Assembly (NCBI RefSeq): GCF_036231355.1
Contig: NZ_CP109496.1
Span: forward strand, 248,001-312,000
DNA from: Streptomyces sp. NBC_01431
GTDB taxonomy: Bacteria > Actinomycetota > Actinomycetes > Streptomycetales > Streptomycetaceae
Reading direction: 5' to 3'
Length of the DNA stretch: 64,000 nucleotides
Shown: positions 18,494-27,913 of the stretch, piece after piece
How positions within the stretch are numbered: position 1 is the first letter of the stretch
Layout: each line of letters opens with the position of its first letter
The notes under the pieces: model-generated
What the model saw: only the letters and a program-made list of their open reading frames with translations
Databases searched by the model: none
Told to the model about the DNA's origin: nothing
Translations under genes and position numbers: made by a program

Positions 18494-18723
18494 CAACATG
18501 GTGACCTGCCGCAGTCTCCGGTCGGCGAGGCTGGGGAACCATCCCTCGATCAGCGCGGCCCAGTCGGCTTCGGTCATCGGCGGGCGCCCGGGGTGATCCC
18601 GGACGCCTCTGCCGGGGCCAGGTACTTCCTGACCGTTTTGCGGTCCACCCCCAGCGACGCGGCCAGCGCGCTCTTCGAGCGGCCCGTGTACCAGTGGATG
18701 TAAATCTCGGTGATGTCGACCAC
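18494..18723 (-). pseudogene. IS21-family IstA N-terminal relic
   Basis: Minus strand: VVDITEIYIHWYTGRSKSAL, AASLGVDRKTVRKYL (helix-turn-helix) and SGITPGA, then, after a one-base shift, PPMTEADWAALIEGWFPSLA and RRLRQVTM. This is the N-terminal DNA-binding part of IstA; the catalytic domain and IstB are absent. Confidence 0.7.
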
Positions 18724-18917
18724 GACGAACGTTCTCCTCGCCATCCGGGCTGCCCATCAGCCTGCCGAGCCACGGGACGAGGAAGAGCAGCTCCGCGACG
18801 ACCAGGTCCCTCGATCCCGGACTCCGCGCTACCCATGGCCAATGCGTAGGGACCGCCACAGAGAATCACATGACGCTCAAACCGCCCCAGGAAGCGAAAA
18901 CCGCCATCGATGCCAGA

Positions 18918-19556
18918 TCAGCGGGCGGGTTTCTCCCAGGTCAGCGAGTACCGGCGCAGCACATGCCGGCGATAGCGCACGCCGGGCAGCAGCCGCCGGG
19001 CAGCAGCCCTCACCTGCCCATAGCTCATCTGCGGGTCGGCGACCGGCATGCCCTGCGGAGCACTCGCGCGACGCAGCACCTTCGTGATGCGCACGACCGG
19101 GGCAGCCGCGATCAACGCCGCCCACTCCGTCACGCTGGCCTCGCGTGCCAGACCGACCACGACCAGCGTGCCGCCAGGCCGCAGCAACTCACGCATGCGG
19201 ACGAGGGCCGCCTCGAAGTCCATGTGGTGGATCGTGGTCACCGAGCAGACGAAGTCGTACTCCGCACCGGGAAGTTCCGCGGTGAGGAAGTCACCCTCGA
19301 CGAAGGCGAGTTGCCGATCGCCGGCAGCAGACTCGCGTGCGCAGGCGATCATGTCCGGCGACGTGTCGATCCCGGTGACGTGTTTCGCCCGCCCGGCAAG
19401 CTTCCGGGCCAGCAGCCCGTCCCCGCAGCCGACGTCCAGGGCATCACCGCACCCCTCGGGAACAGCCCGGAGGATGCCCGGGTGCCGGGCAACGTTGGTG
19501 TTCCAGTACGGATCTGCGGCGGGCTGGCGCATCGGATCATCGTAGAGGCCCGTCAT
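18918..19556 (-). CDS. Class I SAM-dependent methyltransferase
   Basis: A 212-residue protein with the methyltransferase_11 pattern: motif I as ALDVGCGDGLLARKLA, acidic motif HVTGIDTSPDM, LAFVEGDFLTAEL, motif II in YDFVCSVTTIHHMDFEAAL and RMRELLRPGGTLVVVGL. The C-terminal region (MSYGQVRAAARRLLPGVRYR) is basic. The start could be 19556 or the ATG at 19532 (MRQPAADPYWN); neither has a clear ribosome site. The substrate is unknown, and it stands alone among relics. Confidence 0.8.
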   Translation of the reverse strand: MTGLYDDPMRQPAADPYWNTNVARHPGILRAVPEGCGDALDVGCGDGLLARKLAGRAKHVTGIDTSPDMIACARESAAGDRQLAFVEGDFLTAELPGAEYDFVCSVTTIHHMDFEAALVRMRELLRPGGTLVVVGLAREASVTEWAALIAAAPVVRITKVLRRASAPQGMPVADPQMSYGQVRAAARRLLPGVRYRRHVLRRYSLTWEKPAR

Positions 19557-19721
19557 GGCCCGCCGAGTGCACACCGACGGATTCACCGTCCCCATGGGGA
19601 GTCGTGATCGCGAGGGTGGGGAATTGCGTGAAGCTGATCACGTAGATCGTGGGGAATTGCCTGATCGTCGACACCCGTCAGGGTCCCCCGGCCCATTTCG
19701 GCGGCCGGGCTCAGGCGGCCC

Positions 19722-20216
19722 TTGGACCAGGTCCCCGGCATCAAGGACAAGCTCGCTCTCGTTCTGATGGCCGTTTACGTCATCCGCCCCAAACAAGTCG
19801 CCGAGATCCAGCTCGACGACCCCAACCGCTCCACCGGACGCTGCGGATCCGCAGGCCGAACCGGATCGACCACGAGGTCAGTTTGGACGACTTCGCCCTG
19901 CGGCTCGTCAAGGACTGGCTGATCGAGCGCCACCGGCGGTGGCCGCTGAGCACCAACCCCTACCTGATCGTCAGCCCCAGCACCGCCCTGCACGTCGACC
20001 GCCCCGCAGCCGGCACCTCCAACTTCCAAGCGCTCCGCGACCGGATCGGCCTCAACCCCACCCAACTCCGGCAGGACCGGTTCCTCGACGAAGCCCGAGA
20101 ACTGCCGATCCGATCCGGCTGATGCGACTGTTCGGGATCACCTCTCACACACCGCGATCCACTACGTCCGCACGGCCTACCTCGAGCGCTTCACCATCGA
20201 TCCCACCCAGGCCTAA
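19722..20216 (+). pseudogene. Tyrosine recombinase/integrase relic
   Basis: Pieces in several frames follow the C-terminal region of actinobacterial tyrosine integrases: DKLALVLMAVYVIRPKQVAE, LDDFALRLVKDWLIERHRRW, PYLIVSPSTALH, NPTQLRQDRFLDEARE and an ending like HYVRTAYLERFTIDPTQA. Several frameshifts and the missing N-terminus make it non-functional. Confidence 0.6.
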
Positions 20217-20720
20217 CAGGCGCTGGAGATCCAGTCCTCGTTGTTGCGGTGGCGGTCCAGCCCCACGGCCTCGAACTCGTCCGCACCCAGGCTTTTTCGT
20301 GCGCCTAGCCGCCGCAGGGCCTGGGAGATGGGGCTGACTGCTCACGAGAACCGCTTCTTCGTCGGCTCATCCAGTGGCCCCAGCGCGAGCGCGCCGCCAA
20401 CCCAGACGGCGGCTCGTTGCTCGCCGACTCCCCCGAAGTATTCGGCCTCCACATAGGCGATCGGCCCTGCGGCGGACCACCGAGCCAACAGTGTGCCGAA
20501 GCCCCCCCGGCAGCCGCCAGAACCCCAGGCCTCCGCCGCCGCTCCCGTCCGTGACGGCGTCGAAGACCTCATCGGTCATCGGCATCAGCGACAGGCCCTG
20601 GCCAAGAGGGACCACTTGGGACTCCGGAACTCCCGCGACGCGACGCGCATGCACGGCGAAATACATGGCGCCCATGCCGTTGGGGTCGTAGATGCCGTTG
20701 AGCGGTCCGGTGAGGAGTTT
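20213..20720 (-). pseudogene. Hypothetical protein relic, frameshifted
   Basis: Minus-strand frames combine to NGMGAMYFAVHARRVAGVPE, LMPMTDEVFDAVTDG and FGTLLARWSAAGPIAYVEAE, then YFGGVGEQRAAVWVGGALAL, SPISQALRRLGA and DEFEAVGLDRHRNNEDWI. I recall this pattern from uncharacterised actinobacterial proteins. At least two frameshifts are present, and the 5' end is cut by a resolvase piece on the other strand. Confidence 0.55.
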
Positions 20721-20868
20721 CGCCGTCGCCGGGCAGATCGAGCGCAACTACATCCGCGAGGAGACCCTCGAAGGGCAGGTCAGCGCCGCGAAGAAGGGCA
20801 ACCACGGCGGACGGCTCAAAGTCATCGACGACAACATGCTCACCTTCGCCCTCGCGCGGTCAAGATCA
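20713..20868 (+). pseudogene. Serine recombinase (resolvase) internal fragment
   Basis: FAVAGQIERNYIREETLEGQ, VSAAKKGNHGGRLKVIDDNM and LTFALAR match the end of a resolvase catalytic domain and the linker into its HTH. The catalytic Ser region and the HTH are missing. Confidence 0.75.
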
Positions 20869-21224
20869 TTTGCCCGAGGACGGAGAGGCCCTGGACGCGC
20901 GCAGGCGAAGGCTGTGGCCGCCCGCTCACCGTAGCGTTACGGAGCTTCTCCAGCCGGGCGGCCTTCAGGGGTGCCAGTGGGTTACGGCCGGGATAGGGGT
21001 GAGCAGGCGTCGTGTGGTGTTGATGGCCCCCAGAACAGGCGGGGTGCGTTCAGGCGCAGGGCCGGAGTTGTCGGCCCTGCCGGTGACGGGCGCTGTGGAG
21101 GTGAAGGTGGCGCTGAAGACTGCAAGGAGGTCGCTGAGGCGGCCGCCCGGCTGCTCTTGCCCGGCCGGGCGGGTTGGGGCGGGGCGCCCCCCGTCAGGTG
21201 CGCAAACGGCGGCTGGCCTGCGTT
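20869..21224. other. Gap, no supported gene
   Basis: Downstream of the ATPase gene and after the resolvase scrap. Frames are open because of high GC, but none shows motifs. Confidence 0.5.
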
Positions 21225-23549
21225 CTACGGCGCGAGGGAGAAGTAGTTCTCTTCTTCCTGCGTGAAGTGCAGCCGCAGCACGGTGTTGAGGCCATAGAGG
21301 CAGGCGCGCAGGTCGTCGAGTTGTTCGGGGGCCAGGCCGCCGTCGCTGTGGGCGAGTTGGAGGTGGGTGGCGATGCGGCGGGAGAGGCGTTCGATCTCGG
21401 TGTGGGCGCGGCTCATGGTGGCGGTGGCTTCGGGGCCGCCGAGGGTGGGGGCGAGCGCGGGGTAGAGCTGGTGTTCTTCGGCGTATTCGTGGGGCAGGAG
21501 CCGTTCGGTGAGCAGGTGGTGGGCTTCCTCGACAGCGGCCAGCGCCGTGGGGCCGGGGGTGTCGGAGAGGCGGTCGGCGGCGTCGCGTACGGAGTCGAGA
21601 ACGTCCTGGAGGTCGTCGTGTTCGGCGGCGAAACGGTGGATGAGGGCTTCGGCGGCGGGGGTGAGGGCCGGGCGCGCGGCCTGATCGACGCGCAGGGCAC
21701 GCAGGGCGTTGAGGATGACGGCGATGTCGATGCCCTCCTGGAGCAGTGCGCCGGCGGCGGGCGGGAGCAGGCCGGCGGCGGCTGCGGCCATGGCGGCCAG
21801 GGACATCAGCATGCCGCCCAGCGCGCTCTGGACGGCGATGCGGCGGGCGCGTTGGGCGATGGTGACGGCGTCGGCGAGACGGTCGACGCGGTCGGTGGTC
21901 AGGACGATGTCGGCGGCCTCGGAGGAGGCGGTGGAGCCGCGGGCGCCCATGGCGACGCCGATGTCGGCGGCGGCGAGGGCTGGGGCGTCGTTGACGCCGT
22001 CGCCGACCATCACGGTGACGGCGTGTTCACGTTCGGTCCGTACGGCGGCGACCTTGTCGGCCGGGGTGAGCTCGGCGCGTACGCCGTCGAGGCCGAGGAC
22101 GGCGGCGACTTCGTGGGCGGGTGCGGCGCGGTCGCCAGTGAGCATCAGTAGCCGTTCGATGCCGGCCGACCGCAGGTGGCGCAGGGTGCGCGGGGCGTCG
22201 TGACGCAGAGGGTCACGCAGCAGCACGGCCCCGGTCGGCTGTCCGTGGAGGGTGAGCCAGGCGACGGCCGCGCCGTCGAGGAGTGCGCGGTTGTCGACCG
22301 CCTTGGCCCAGGTGGGGCGCGCGGCTGCGGGGTCGAGGCGGCCGATGGAGACGTGGTGGCCGTCCACGGTGCCGGTGGCGCCCCGGCCGGGCTCCTCGGT
22401 GACGTCCGTCGGAACCGACAGCTCCAGCTTGCGTTCCCGGGCGGTGTCGACGATGGCCTGGGCCAGGACGTGCGGCGAGTACTGGTCGACCGAGGCCGCC
22501 AGACGCAGCACCTCCGCAGGTTTCAGGCCGGGCGCGGCGATGACGTCGAGGACGCGGGGACGGCCGCGGGTGAGGGTGCCGGTCTTGTCGAGCAGGAGGG
22601 TGCGGGCACGGCCGAGGTTCTCCAGCGCGCCCCCGTCGCGGATGACCACGCCGAGGCGGGAGGCGCGCGAGAGGCCGGAGACGATGGCGACCGGTGCGGC
22701 CAGCAGCAGGGGGCAGGGGGTGGCGACGACCAGGACGGCGACCGCGCGGACCGCGGATCCGCTGATCAGCCAGGCCAGCCCCGCCACCACGAGGGACAGA
22801 GGGAGGAACCACGCGGCGTACCGGTCGGCCAGCCGCACGACCGGTGCGGACTCGGCCCCGGCCTGCTGGGCCAGGCGGACGATCCCGGCGTAGGTGCTGT
22901 CCTGCTCGGTGGCGGTGGCGCGCAGTTCAAAGGCGCCGCCCGCATTGACCACACCGCTGCGCACCCCTTCGTCCCGGACCCGTTCGACCTGCAGGGGCTC
23001 ACCGGTGAGCGCCGACTCGTCGAGGACGGCGGCGGCGCTCTCCACACGGCCGTCGACGGGCACGACTTCCCCGGGGCGGACGACGAGCAGGTCACCGACG
23101 GCGACCTCGGCCAGGGGCACCGTGGCCACTCCGGTGTCGGTGCGGCGGTGTGCCGAGCGCGGGGCGTGTTCGAGCAGGGCGCGCAGGTCGTGGGAGGCGC
23201 GCCGCTGGGCGGCGGCTTCCAAGGTGCGGCCGGTGGCGAGCATGAGTGCGATCAGAGCGCCGGCGAGATATTCGCCCACGGCCAGGGTGCCGCCGAGCGC
23301 CAGTACGGCGATCAGGTCGACACCGGCGTGCCCTCGGCGCAGTGCGGCCACCACCCACCCGATCGCGGGGACGACGGCAGCCACGGTGCCCAGCGCCCAG
23401 AACAGGTCGGCGAGGTCGCGTGCATCGGCGAGCCAGGCGATGCCGCCGGCCGTCAGGGCCGCGGCGGTGACAGCCAGGAGGACCGGTTCGAGCCGTGGGG
23501 ACATGACCGCGGTGGTCAGGCGGCTGAGTCGTGCTGCGGTGTGATCCAT
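21225..23549 (-). CDS. P1B-5 metal ATPase with C-terminal hemerythrin domain
   Basis: A 774-residue P-type ATPase. Membrane helices begin at about residue 20. TGEP (182-185) lies in the actuator domain and TPCP (277-280) in the metal-binding helix; D321 in DKTGTLT is the phosphorylation site. SPHVLA (358-363) stands where other P1B pumps have HP, and GDGVNDAPAL (516-525) follows. Residues ~634-774 form a hemerythrin-like HHE domain (AAEHDD, LPHEYAEEH, RAHTEIE, RLHFTQEEE). TPCP plus a hemerythrin tail defines subclass P1B-5, linked in the literature to nickel and iron export. No N-terminal HMA domain is present. The ATG at 23549 follows GAGGTGCGCC; the longer open frame upstream is non-coding. 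A truncated response-regulator gene lies 32 bases upstream on the same strand. Confidence 0.9.
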   Translation of the reverse strand: MDHTAARLSRLTTAVMSPRLEPVLLAVTAAALTAGGIAWLADARDLADLFWALGTVAAVVPAIGWVVAALRRGHAGVDLIAVLALGGTLAVGEYLAGALIALMLATGRTLEAAAQRRASHDLRALLEHAPRSAHRRTDTGVATVPLAEVAVGDLLVVRPGEVVPVDGRVESAAAVLDESALTGEPLQVERVRDEGVRSGVVNAGGAFELRATATEQDSTYAGIVRLAQQAGAESAPVVRLADRYAAWFLPLSLVVAGLAWLISGSAVRAVAVLVVATPCPLLLAAPVAIVSGLSRASRLGVVIRDGGALENLGRARTLLLDKTGTLTRGRPRVLDVIAAPGLKPAEVLRLAASVDQYSPHVLAQAIVDTARERKLELSVPTDVTEEPGRGATGTVDGHHVSIGRLDPAAARPTWAKAVDNRALLDGAAVAWLTLHGQPTGAVLLRDPLRHDAPRTLRHLRSAGIERLLMLTGDRAAPAHEVAAVLGLDGVRAELTPADKVAAVRTEREHAVTVMVGDGVNDAPALAAADIGVAMGARGSTASSEAADIVLTTDRVDRLADAVTIAQRARRIAVQSALGGMLMSLAAMAAAAAGLLPPAAGALLQEGIDIAVILNALRALRVDQAARPALTPAAEALIHRFAAEHDDLQDVLDSVRDAADRLSDTPGPTALAAVEEAHHLLTERLLPHEYAEEHQLYPALAPTLGGPEATATMSRAHTEIERLSRRIATHLQLAHSDGGLAPEQLDDLRACLYGLNTVLRLHFTQEEENYFSLAP

Positions 23550-23581
23550 GGCGCACCTCGGTCTGTGCGGCGCGGCGACCG

Positions 23582-24082
23582 TCAGGGCTGGCTGTTGCTC
23601 TCCATTCCATCGTGGCAGCCGGCGTCGGCGGCAGGGGCCGTCCGGCACTGTCTCGGGCCCGGACGGCCGGTGATGGCTCCTGCTCTCATGTCCGGCCGAC
23701 GTCGTCGAGGTGGAGGGCCAGGCGGGGGCAGGCTGCGACGCTCGGCCAGCCCGAAAGGCTTGACCAGGTAGTCGTCGGCGCCCTCGTCCAGGGCCAGCGC
23801 CCGGTCGGCCTCCTCGCTCCGAGCGGTCACCGCGATGATCGCGGCGTCCGAACGTGCCCGGAGTCGCCGGCATACCTCCACACCGTCGATGTCCGGAAGC
23901 CGCAGGTCCAGCAGGACGACGTCGGGTGTGGGCGCCGACGGCGCCGCCCGCCCGGTCCGGACGCCCTCGACTCCGTATCCGGCCTGCCGAGGGCCGCGCA
24001 CCAAGGACTCCGCGATGCCACGGTCGTCCTCCACGACCAGCACCCGCGTCTCCTCGGCATCGCCCCTGGTCTGGGCGTTCAT
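23582..24082 (-). CDS. Response regulator receiver domain, output domain lost
   Basis: Residues ~12-115 form a full receiver domain: acidic pair D19-D20 (VLVVEDDRG), phospho-acceptor D59 (DVVLLDLRLPDIDG), T86 (AVTARS) and K108 (DYLVKPF). After KPFGLAE an OmpR-type regulator would continue into a winged helix; instead the frame runs through Pro/Arg-rich sequence to a stop at 23582. The output domain is therefore gone, probably by deletion or frameshift. It lies just upstream of the P1B-5 ATPase gene and may once have regulated it. A single-domain product is possible. No sensor kinase is nearby. Confidence 0.6.
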   Translation of the reverse strand: MNAQTRGDAEETRVLVVEDDRGIAESLVRGPRQAGYGVEGVRTGRAAPSAPTPDVVLLDLRLPDIDGVEVCRRLRARSDAAIIAVTARSEEADRALALDEGADDYLVKPFGLAERRSLPPPGPPPRRRRPDMRAGAITGRPGPRQCRTAPAADAGCHDGMESNSQP

Positions 24083-24319
24083 ACGGGTCGCCCGCCTCCC
24101 GGGTGAGGGGATCTACTGCGCTGACTCCCCCAGAGTGCGTCAGCGCCCCGTGCTGACGGTAGGGCCAACCGTCCCCGTCGACGCGAACGGCACCCACGTC
24201 GACCAGACCATAGGGACCCCGACTGCCGACACAGCAGTGAGCGTGTGGGAGACGCCGCCCTGTGCACCCCGCCCCGAACCAATCCACTTCAACACGCTGA
24301 ACTTGACAGGGAACAGTAC

Positions 24320-24775
24320 ATGTCTCCTGGCGCACCGCCGTGTCGGCCGGGGCCTCCGAGTTCGCGGACGGATGAGGCAACCCGGGCGATGCGTACCGGA
24401 CTTGGTCTCCCCGTTGCCCGCCATCTCCTGCGCACCACCACGGCGGCCGCCTGGTGGTTCGCCGCGGCCGTCCTGACCATGCTGATGTGGGCGGGCGCCA
24501 CCGTCGTGCGGGACGCAGGGCACCGCAGGCAGATGACGGACGCCGAACGGCAGATCTCAGCGGAACAGACCGTCGACCGGGCAGCAGACGCCGCGCTGGT
24601 GGTCGTCGCCGCCGGCGCACTGCACTGCGTCATCCAGCAGGTCCACCGCGACCGGCGGCCCCGCCCAGCTCATCCTCGGGCCCAGGATGAACCACGACCC
24701 GAACACGATTGGGACGACGCTGGCCATCTGGGTGTCGAGGGCACGGGCGGCCGGCAAGGCCGGTCCGACGGGTGA
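24320..24775 (+). CDS. Small membrane protein, possibly a remnant
   Basis: A 151-residue frame with an ATG preceded by CAGGGA at a good distance. Residues ~41-63 (AAAWWFAAAVLTMLMWAGAT) form one transmembrane helix, followed by a charged stretch RDAGHRRQMTDAERQISAEQ and a second hydrophobic run DAALVVVAAGALHCVI. The last ~45 residues are polar and may be out-of-frame sequence. It runs divergently from the receiver-domain gene. I do not recognise the family; two-helix actinobacterial proteins of the Rv1733c kind are a weak alternative. Confidence 0.4.
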   Translation: MSPGAPPCRPGPPSSRTDEATRAMRTGLGLPVARHLLRTTTAAAWWFAAAVLTMLMWAGATVVRDAGHRRQMTDAERQISAEQTVDRAADAALVVVAAGALHCVIQQVHRDRRPRPAHPRAQDEPRPEHDWDDAGHLGVEGTGGRQGRSDG

Positions 24776-24789
24776 GAGCGAGGAACTTG

Positions 24790-25770
24790 CGCGGTTACGA
24801 CGGGAGATGCCCAGCTCAAGCGGGACAACAAGGAGCTGGTCATGGAGGTGATGTCCTCAAACGCCGCATGGTCCTGTGGGCGAAGTAGCTGTTGCGGACC
24901 CGGCGGCGCTCGTCGGGGTGATCAGCGACCAGAGGACCGATTTCAAGATTCCGCATCGCACCTCCTGTCGAGCCCTGGGGGTGTCGGAGGCGTGGTTCTA
25001 CAAGTGGCGGCGCAGACCGTCCGAGCCGACGAAACGAGAGGTCACATGGGCACTGCTGGCCGAGCTGATCTCGTACTTCTTCGACCGATCGGGCCGCACC
25101 TACGACTCGCCCAGAATCACGCTGGACTTGTGGGAGGAGGGCTGGCAGGTGTCGCAGAACACCGTCGCCGACATCATGGGCCGGACTTGGCCTGCAGGGC
25201 CGCAAGCCACCACGCCGCCGGCGTTCGCAGCCCCGTCCCGGGAAGCGGAAGACGGTACGTGACCTGGTGCTGCGCAGGTTCGACGCGATCGCGCCGAACA
25301 TCTTGTGGCGGGGCGACATGACCGAGATCGACACCGACGAGGGCAAGCTCCACCTCGCGAGCGTGCACGACGCGTTCCCCCGCCGGGCCCTGCGCTACGC
25401 GATGGGCGACCGGCACGACACGACGCTGGTCAGCGCCGCCCTGCAGATGGCGATCGCGACCAGAGGCGGCCAAGTGGACGGCGTCATTTTCCACACCGAC
25501 CGCGGATCGGAATACAACTCCGAGGCGTTCAGGCAGCTTTGTGGCAGGTGGGGCGTGGTGCAGTCGATGGGCCGTGTCGGCTCCGCCCTGGACAACGCCG
25601 CCGCGGAGTCGTTCCACTCGGTCCTCAAGGTCGAATATGTCCACCGACACCGTTTCGCCACCCGCGCCGAGGCACGACTGAAGACCGCCACCTGGATCGC
25701 GAACTTCTACTGTCAGTATTCGAAGACGGCTGCGCGAATGTCCACAGACCCATGCACTGCGGTCTTGTGG
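24790..25770 (+). pseudogene. IS3-family element relic (OrfA end plus OrfB)
   Basis: The end of OrfA is visible (QLKRDNKELV, then RRMVLWAK with frame damage). OrfB follows: VISDQRTDFKIPHRTSCRAL, SEAWFYKWRRRPSEP and YDSPRITLDLWEEGWQVSQN, then, after a frame change near 25200-25260, NILWRGDMTEIDTDEGKLHL, VIFHTDRGSEYNSEAFRQLC and SALDNAAAESFHSVLKVEY, with the DDE residues present. The last ~15 residues are replaced by unrelated sequence. Frameshift and truncation make it inactive. Confidence 0.8.
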
Positions 25771-25777
25771 CTGATCA

Positions 25778-26695
25778 TTACTCCCCCAGTAGATTCTTTT
25801 GGAAGACCGTGGAGCTGTGCCGGACTCCCATACCCACGCTCAGGTACAAGTTGAGTGCGCCGGTTTCTGAGTGCGTCCCGAGGGTGCACGCCTGCCGTCC
25901 CTGCTGATGGAAGCTGCGGAACGCAGTACGGAGCAGCAGACGGGCGATGCCGCGGTTGCGGTGATCGCGGCGGACCGCGACTTGCTCGATGTAGCCGTCG
26001 CCGGTGTCCGGAAGATCCAGCGAGAGCGCAACGCCGACCAGTTGGCCATCGGCGAACGCCAGCGCTGACATCGCGGGGGCGAAGGTGGGGCGTTCGACTG
26101 TGTGCCGGGCCCACTCCTGGTAGGTCTGGCGCCGCTGCTGCCATTCGTCGAAGGCATCCTCGACAACTTGGTGCGCGTCGTGCTCGTCGCCGGGGCCGAA
26201 CGGCCGGACCGTAATGCCTGCGGGAGGCTCGGGCACGGTCGGTTCCTCCGGCATGAGGAACTCCAGCAGCCATTCGGTCACCATCGGCTCGTATCCGCGC
26301 GAGCGCAGCAGTGCGACAGCATTTGTGTCGTTGTCCGGGACGGTCTGGACGATTCGCGTGCTACCCGTCTGTCGGGCGCGGGTCTCGGCCCAGTCCAGGA
26401 GCGCACCACCCAGGCCGCGGCCGCGGTGCTCGGGGTGGACGTCCACCTCCGAGCGCCGGTTCACCCAAGCCCGAGCGGCCAGCTGCCCTGCCCGGTCGTG
26501 GATCTGTCGGGTATCCAGCTCTGGGGCCAGGCCCGGTCTGGCCAAGTCGGCGGCGATGCGGCCGAGATCGGTATGCACCTGCCCGTAGAGTTCCCGCTCG
26601 CAGGCCGTGACCAAGTGATGGATATCGCCGAGGTCGTCGGCGGTGGTCGGGCGCGATCGGTATCCCGGCGGCAACCCCGGCGTGAGATCTGACAA
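25778..26695 (-). CDS. Tandem GNAT acetyltransferase (MshD-like layout)
   Basis: A 305-residue protein with two GNAT domains. The first has VDVHPEHRGRGLGGALLDWA, the acetyl-CoA loop, and TVPDNDTNAVALLRSRGYEP. The second has IEQVAVRRDHRNRGIARLLL and an ending NLYLSVGMGVRHSSTVFQKN. Mycothiol acetyltransferase has this double arrangement, but many antibiotic- or amine-modifying enzymes do too, so the substrate is open. Domain one looks a little short before its CoA loop. The start MSDLTPGLPPGYRSRP is at 26695. The 3' end abuts the IS3 relic. Confidence 0.8.
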   Translation of the reverse strand: MSDLTPGLPPGYRSRPTTADDLGDIHHLVTACERELYGQVHTDLGRIAADLARPGLAPELDTRQIHDRAGQLAARAWVNRRSEVDVHPEHRGRGLGGALLDWAETRARQTGSTRIVQTVPDNDTNAVALLRSRGYEPMVTEWLLEFLMPEEPTVPEPPAGITVRPFGPGDEHDAHQVVEDAFDEWQQRRQTYQEWARHTVERPTFAPAMSALAFADGQLVGVALSLDLPDTGDGYIEQVAVRRDHRNRGIARLLLRTAFRSFHQQGRQACTLGTHSETGALNLYLSVGMGVRHSSTVFQKNLLGE

Positions 26696-26792
26696 CTGTG
26701 GACGCTCCTCCCCGTGCGGCGGTACCGGAGATCAATCCCGCCTCATGGCCCAGTGCCAGCGTAAAGAAGGAGGTTCGACTTCGACACGGTCA

Positions 26793-27078
26793 TCACGACC
26801 CCTCGGTCGATGCGGCGGGGTTCACTTCCGCCCGGTAGCGGTGCAGGGAGGTCTTGGGGGTGCCGGTCTTGGCCGCGATCTCGCCGAGGCTGCTGCCTTG
26901 CTGCTTCAGCAGCCGCGCATACTCGATCTTGTCGGCGGGGTGGGCGACGGGTCGGCCGATGCGGCGGCCGGCTGCTTCGGCGACGGCGCGGGCGCGGGCG
27001 GCGCGTTCTGCGGTGGAGGTGCGCTCCATCTCAGCGAACAGGGCCAGCCACAGGAAGGCGACGCGGCCCAAGCCCGCG
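26793..27078 (-). pseudogene. Serine recombinase C-terminal fragment
   Basis: [58 protein letters not shown] and [15 protein letters not shown] form the end of a resolvase catalytic domain, its E-helix and the HTH. The catalytic N-terminus is absent. Upstream, the sequence switches abruptly to a TniA-like gene at about 27080. It could belong with the N-terminal piece at 27914. Confidence 0.7.
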
Positions 27079-27079
27079 T

Positions 27080-27687
27080 CGGCGGGGCCGGTCGATCGGC
27101 AGCCGGTGCTGCTCGTCCACCACGATCACGTCCACCGGCGTGTGGTCGATCTGCGCCTGCCCCAGCAGATCGGTGACCGCATGCGGCACACCTCCGGCCG
27201 ACCACAGGCGGCGGGCCGCCTCACTTCCCTCCCGCGCGGCAGTGGAAGAGACCGGCTCCCACCGCACGATCCGACGCACCACCGCTCCCGCGAGGGAACC
27301 CGCAGCCCACGCGTCCGGCACTGGCGCGCAAGCTCCCGGTGGACGGCCGCCACGCTCCGACGCTGCCGCGTCAGATACCGCCTGTGCAGCACCTCTTGAA
27401 CGATCTCCTCGACATCGTCGGACAGCCGGCCGCCGCCGCGTCCGCCGCTGGAGCAGCCCGGCAGCAGCTCCGACACCATCCCCCTCACCCGCCCGCCACC
27501 ACCCGAGCAGCACATACACCTGACGCCGGGATATCCCCAGCATCGCGGCGGCCTTGTCCGTATCCGCCAGCCCCACCCTGCCCTTCTCAGCGAGCGGTCC
27601 GATCACCTCGGCCTGCCGCACCGCGGCATCCCACAGCTCATCCGGCGCGGTCAGCACCCCACGCTCGGTCACCGGCCCATCGACCAT
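27080..27687 (-). pseudogene. TniA/Mu-type transposase, N-terminal part, frameshifted
   Basis: Minus-strand frames combine to LTAPDELWDAAVRQAEVIGP and TDKAAAMLGISRRQVYVLLG (HTH), then RLSDDVEEIVQEVLHRRYLT, RRSVAAVHRELARQC and AVVRRIVRWEPVS, and finally [20 protein letters not shown]. The last block is the first-Asp region of the TniA/TnsB/Mu DDE core. Two frameshifts are present, and the rest of the core is replaced by a resolvase tail. This would be the transposase of a Tn5053-like element. Confidence 0.65.
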
Positions 27688-27913
27688 CCAAACCCCCTGC
27701 CGCGCACCCGACTACGGCCAACTCGACCGTAGAGCAGGCGGCTTCGGAACGTCCGGCGGTTCATAGTTCCCTGCACGCAGCGACGGAATCCCAGCTCATC
27801 AGTGCACGCCACTGCGAACATTCACAGCTCAGATCCAATGAGGTCCGATGACGGTTGGCGACAGGGGTAGATGACACCCGAGGTCCGATCAGCCGTCAGA
27901 AGCGAGGAAGAGC

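Noticed and set aside
21174..23771. Long + strand frames opposite the ATPase, rich in Gly and Asp
   Set aside because: They mirror the coding bias of the minus-strand gene and contain no domains.
23550..24620. N-terminal extension of the metal ATPase frame by about 357 residues
   Set aside because: The extension is Arg/Pro-rich, overlaps the receiver-domain gene in another frame, and the ATG at 23549 has a good ribosome site.
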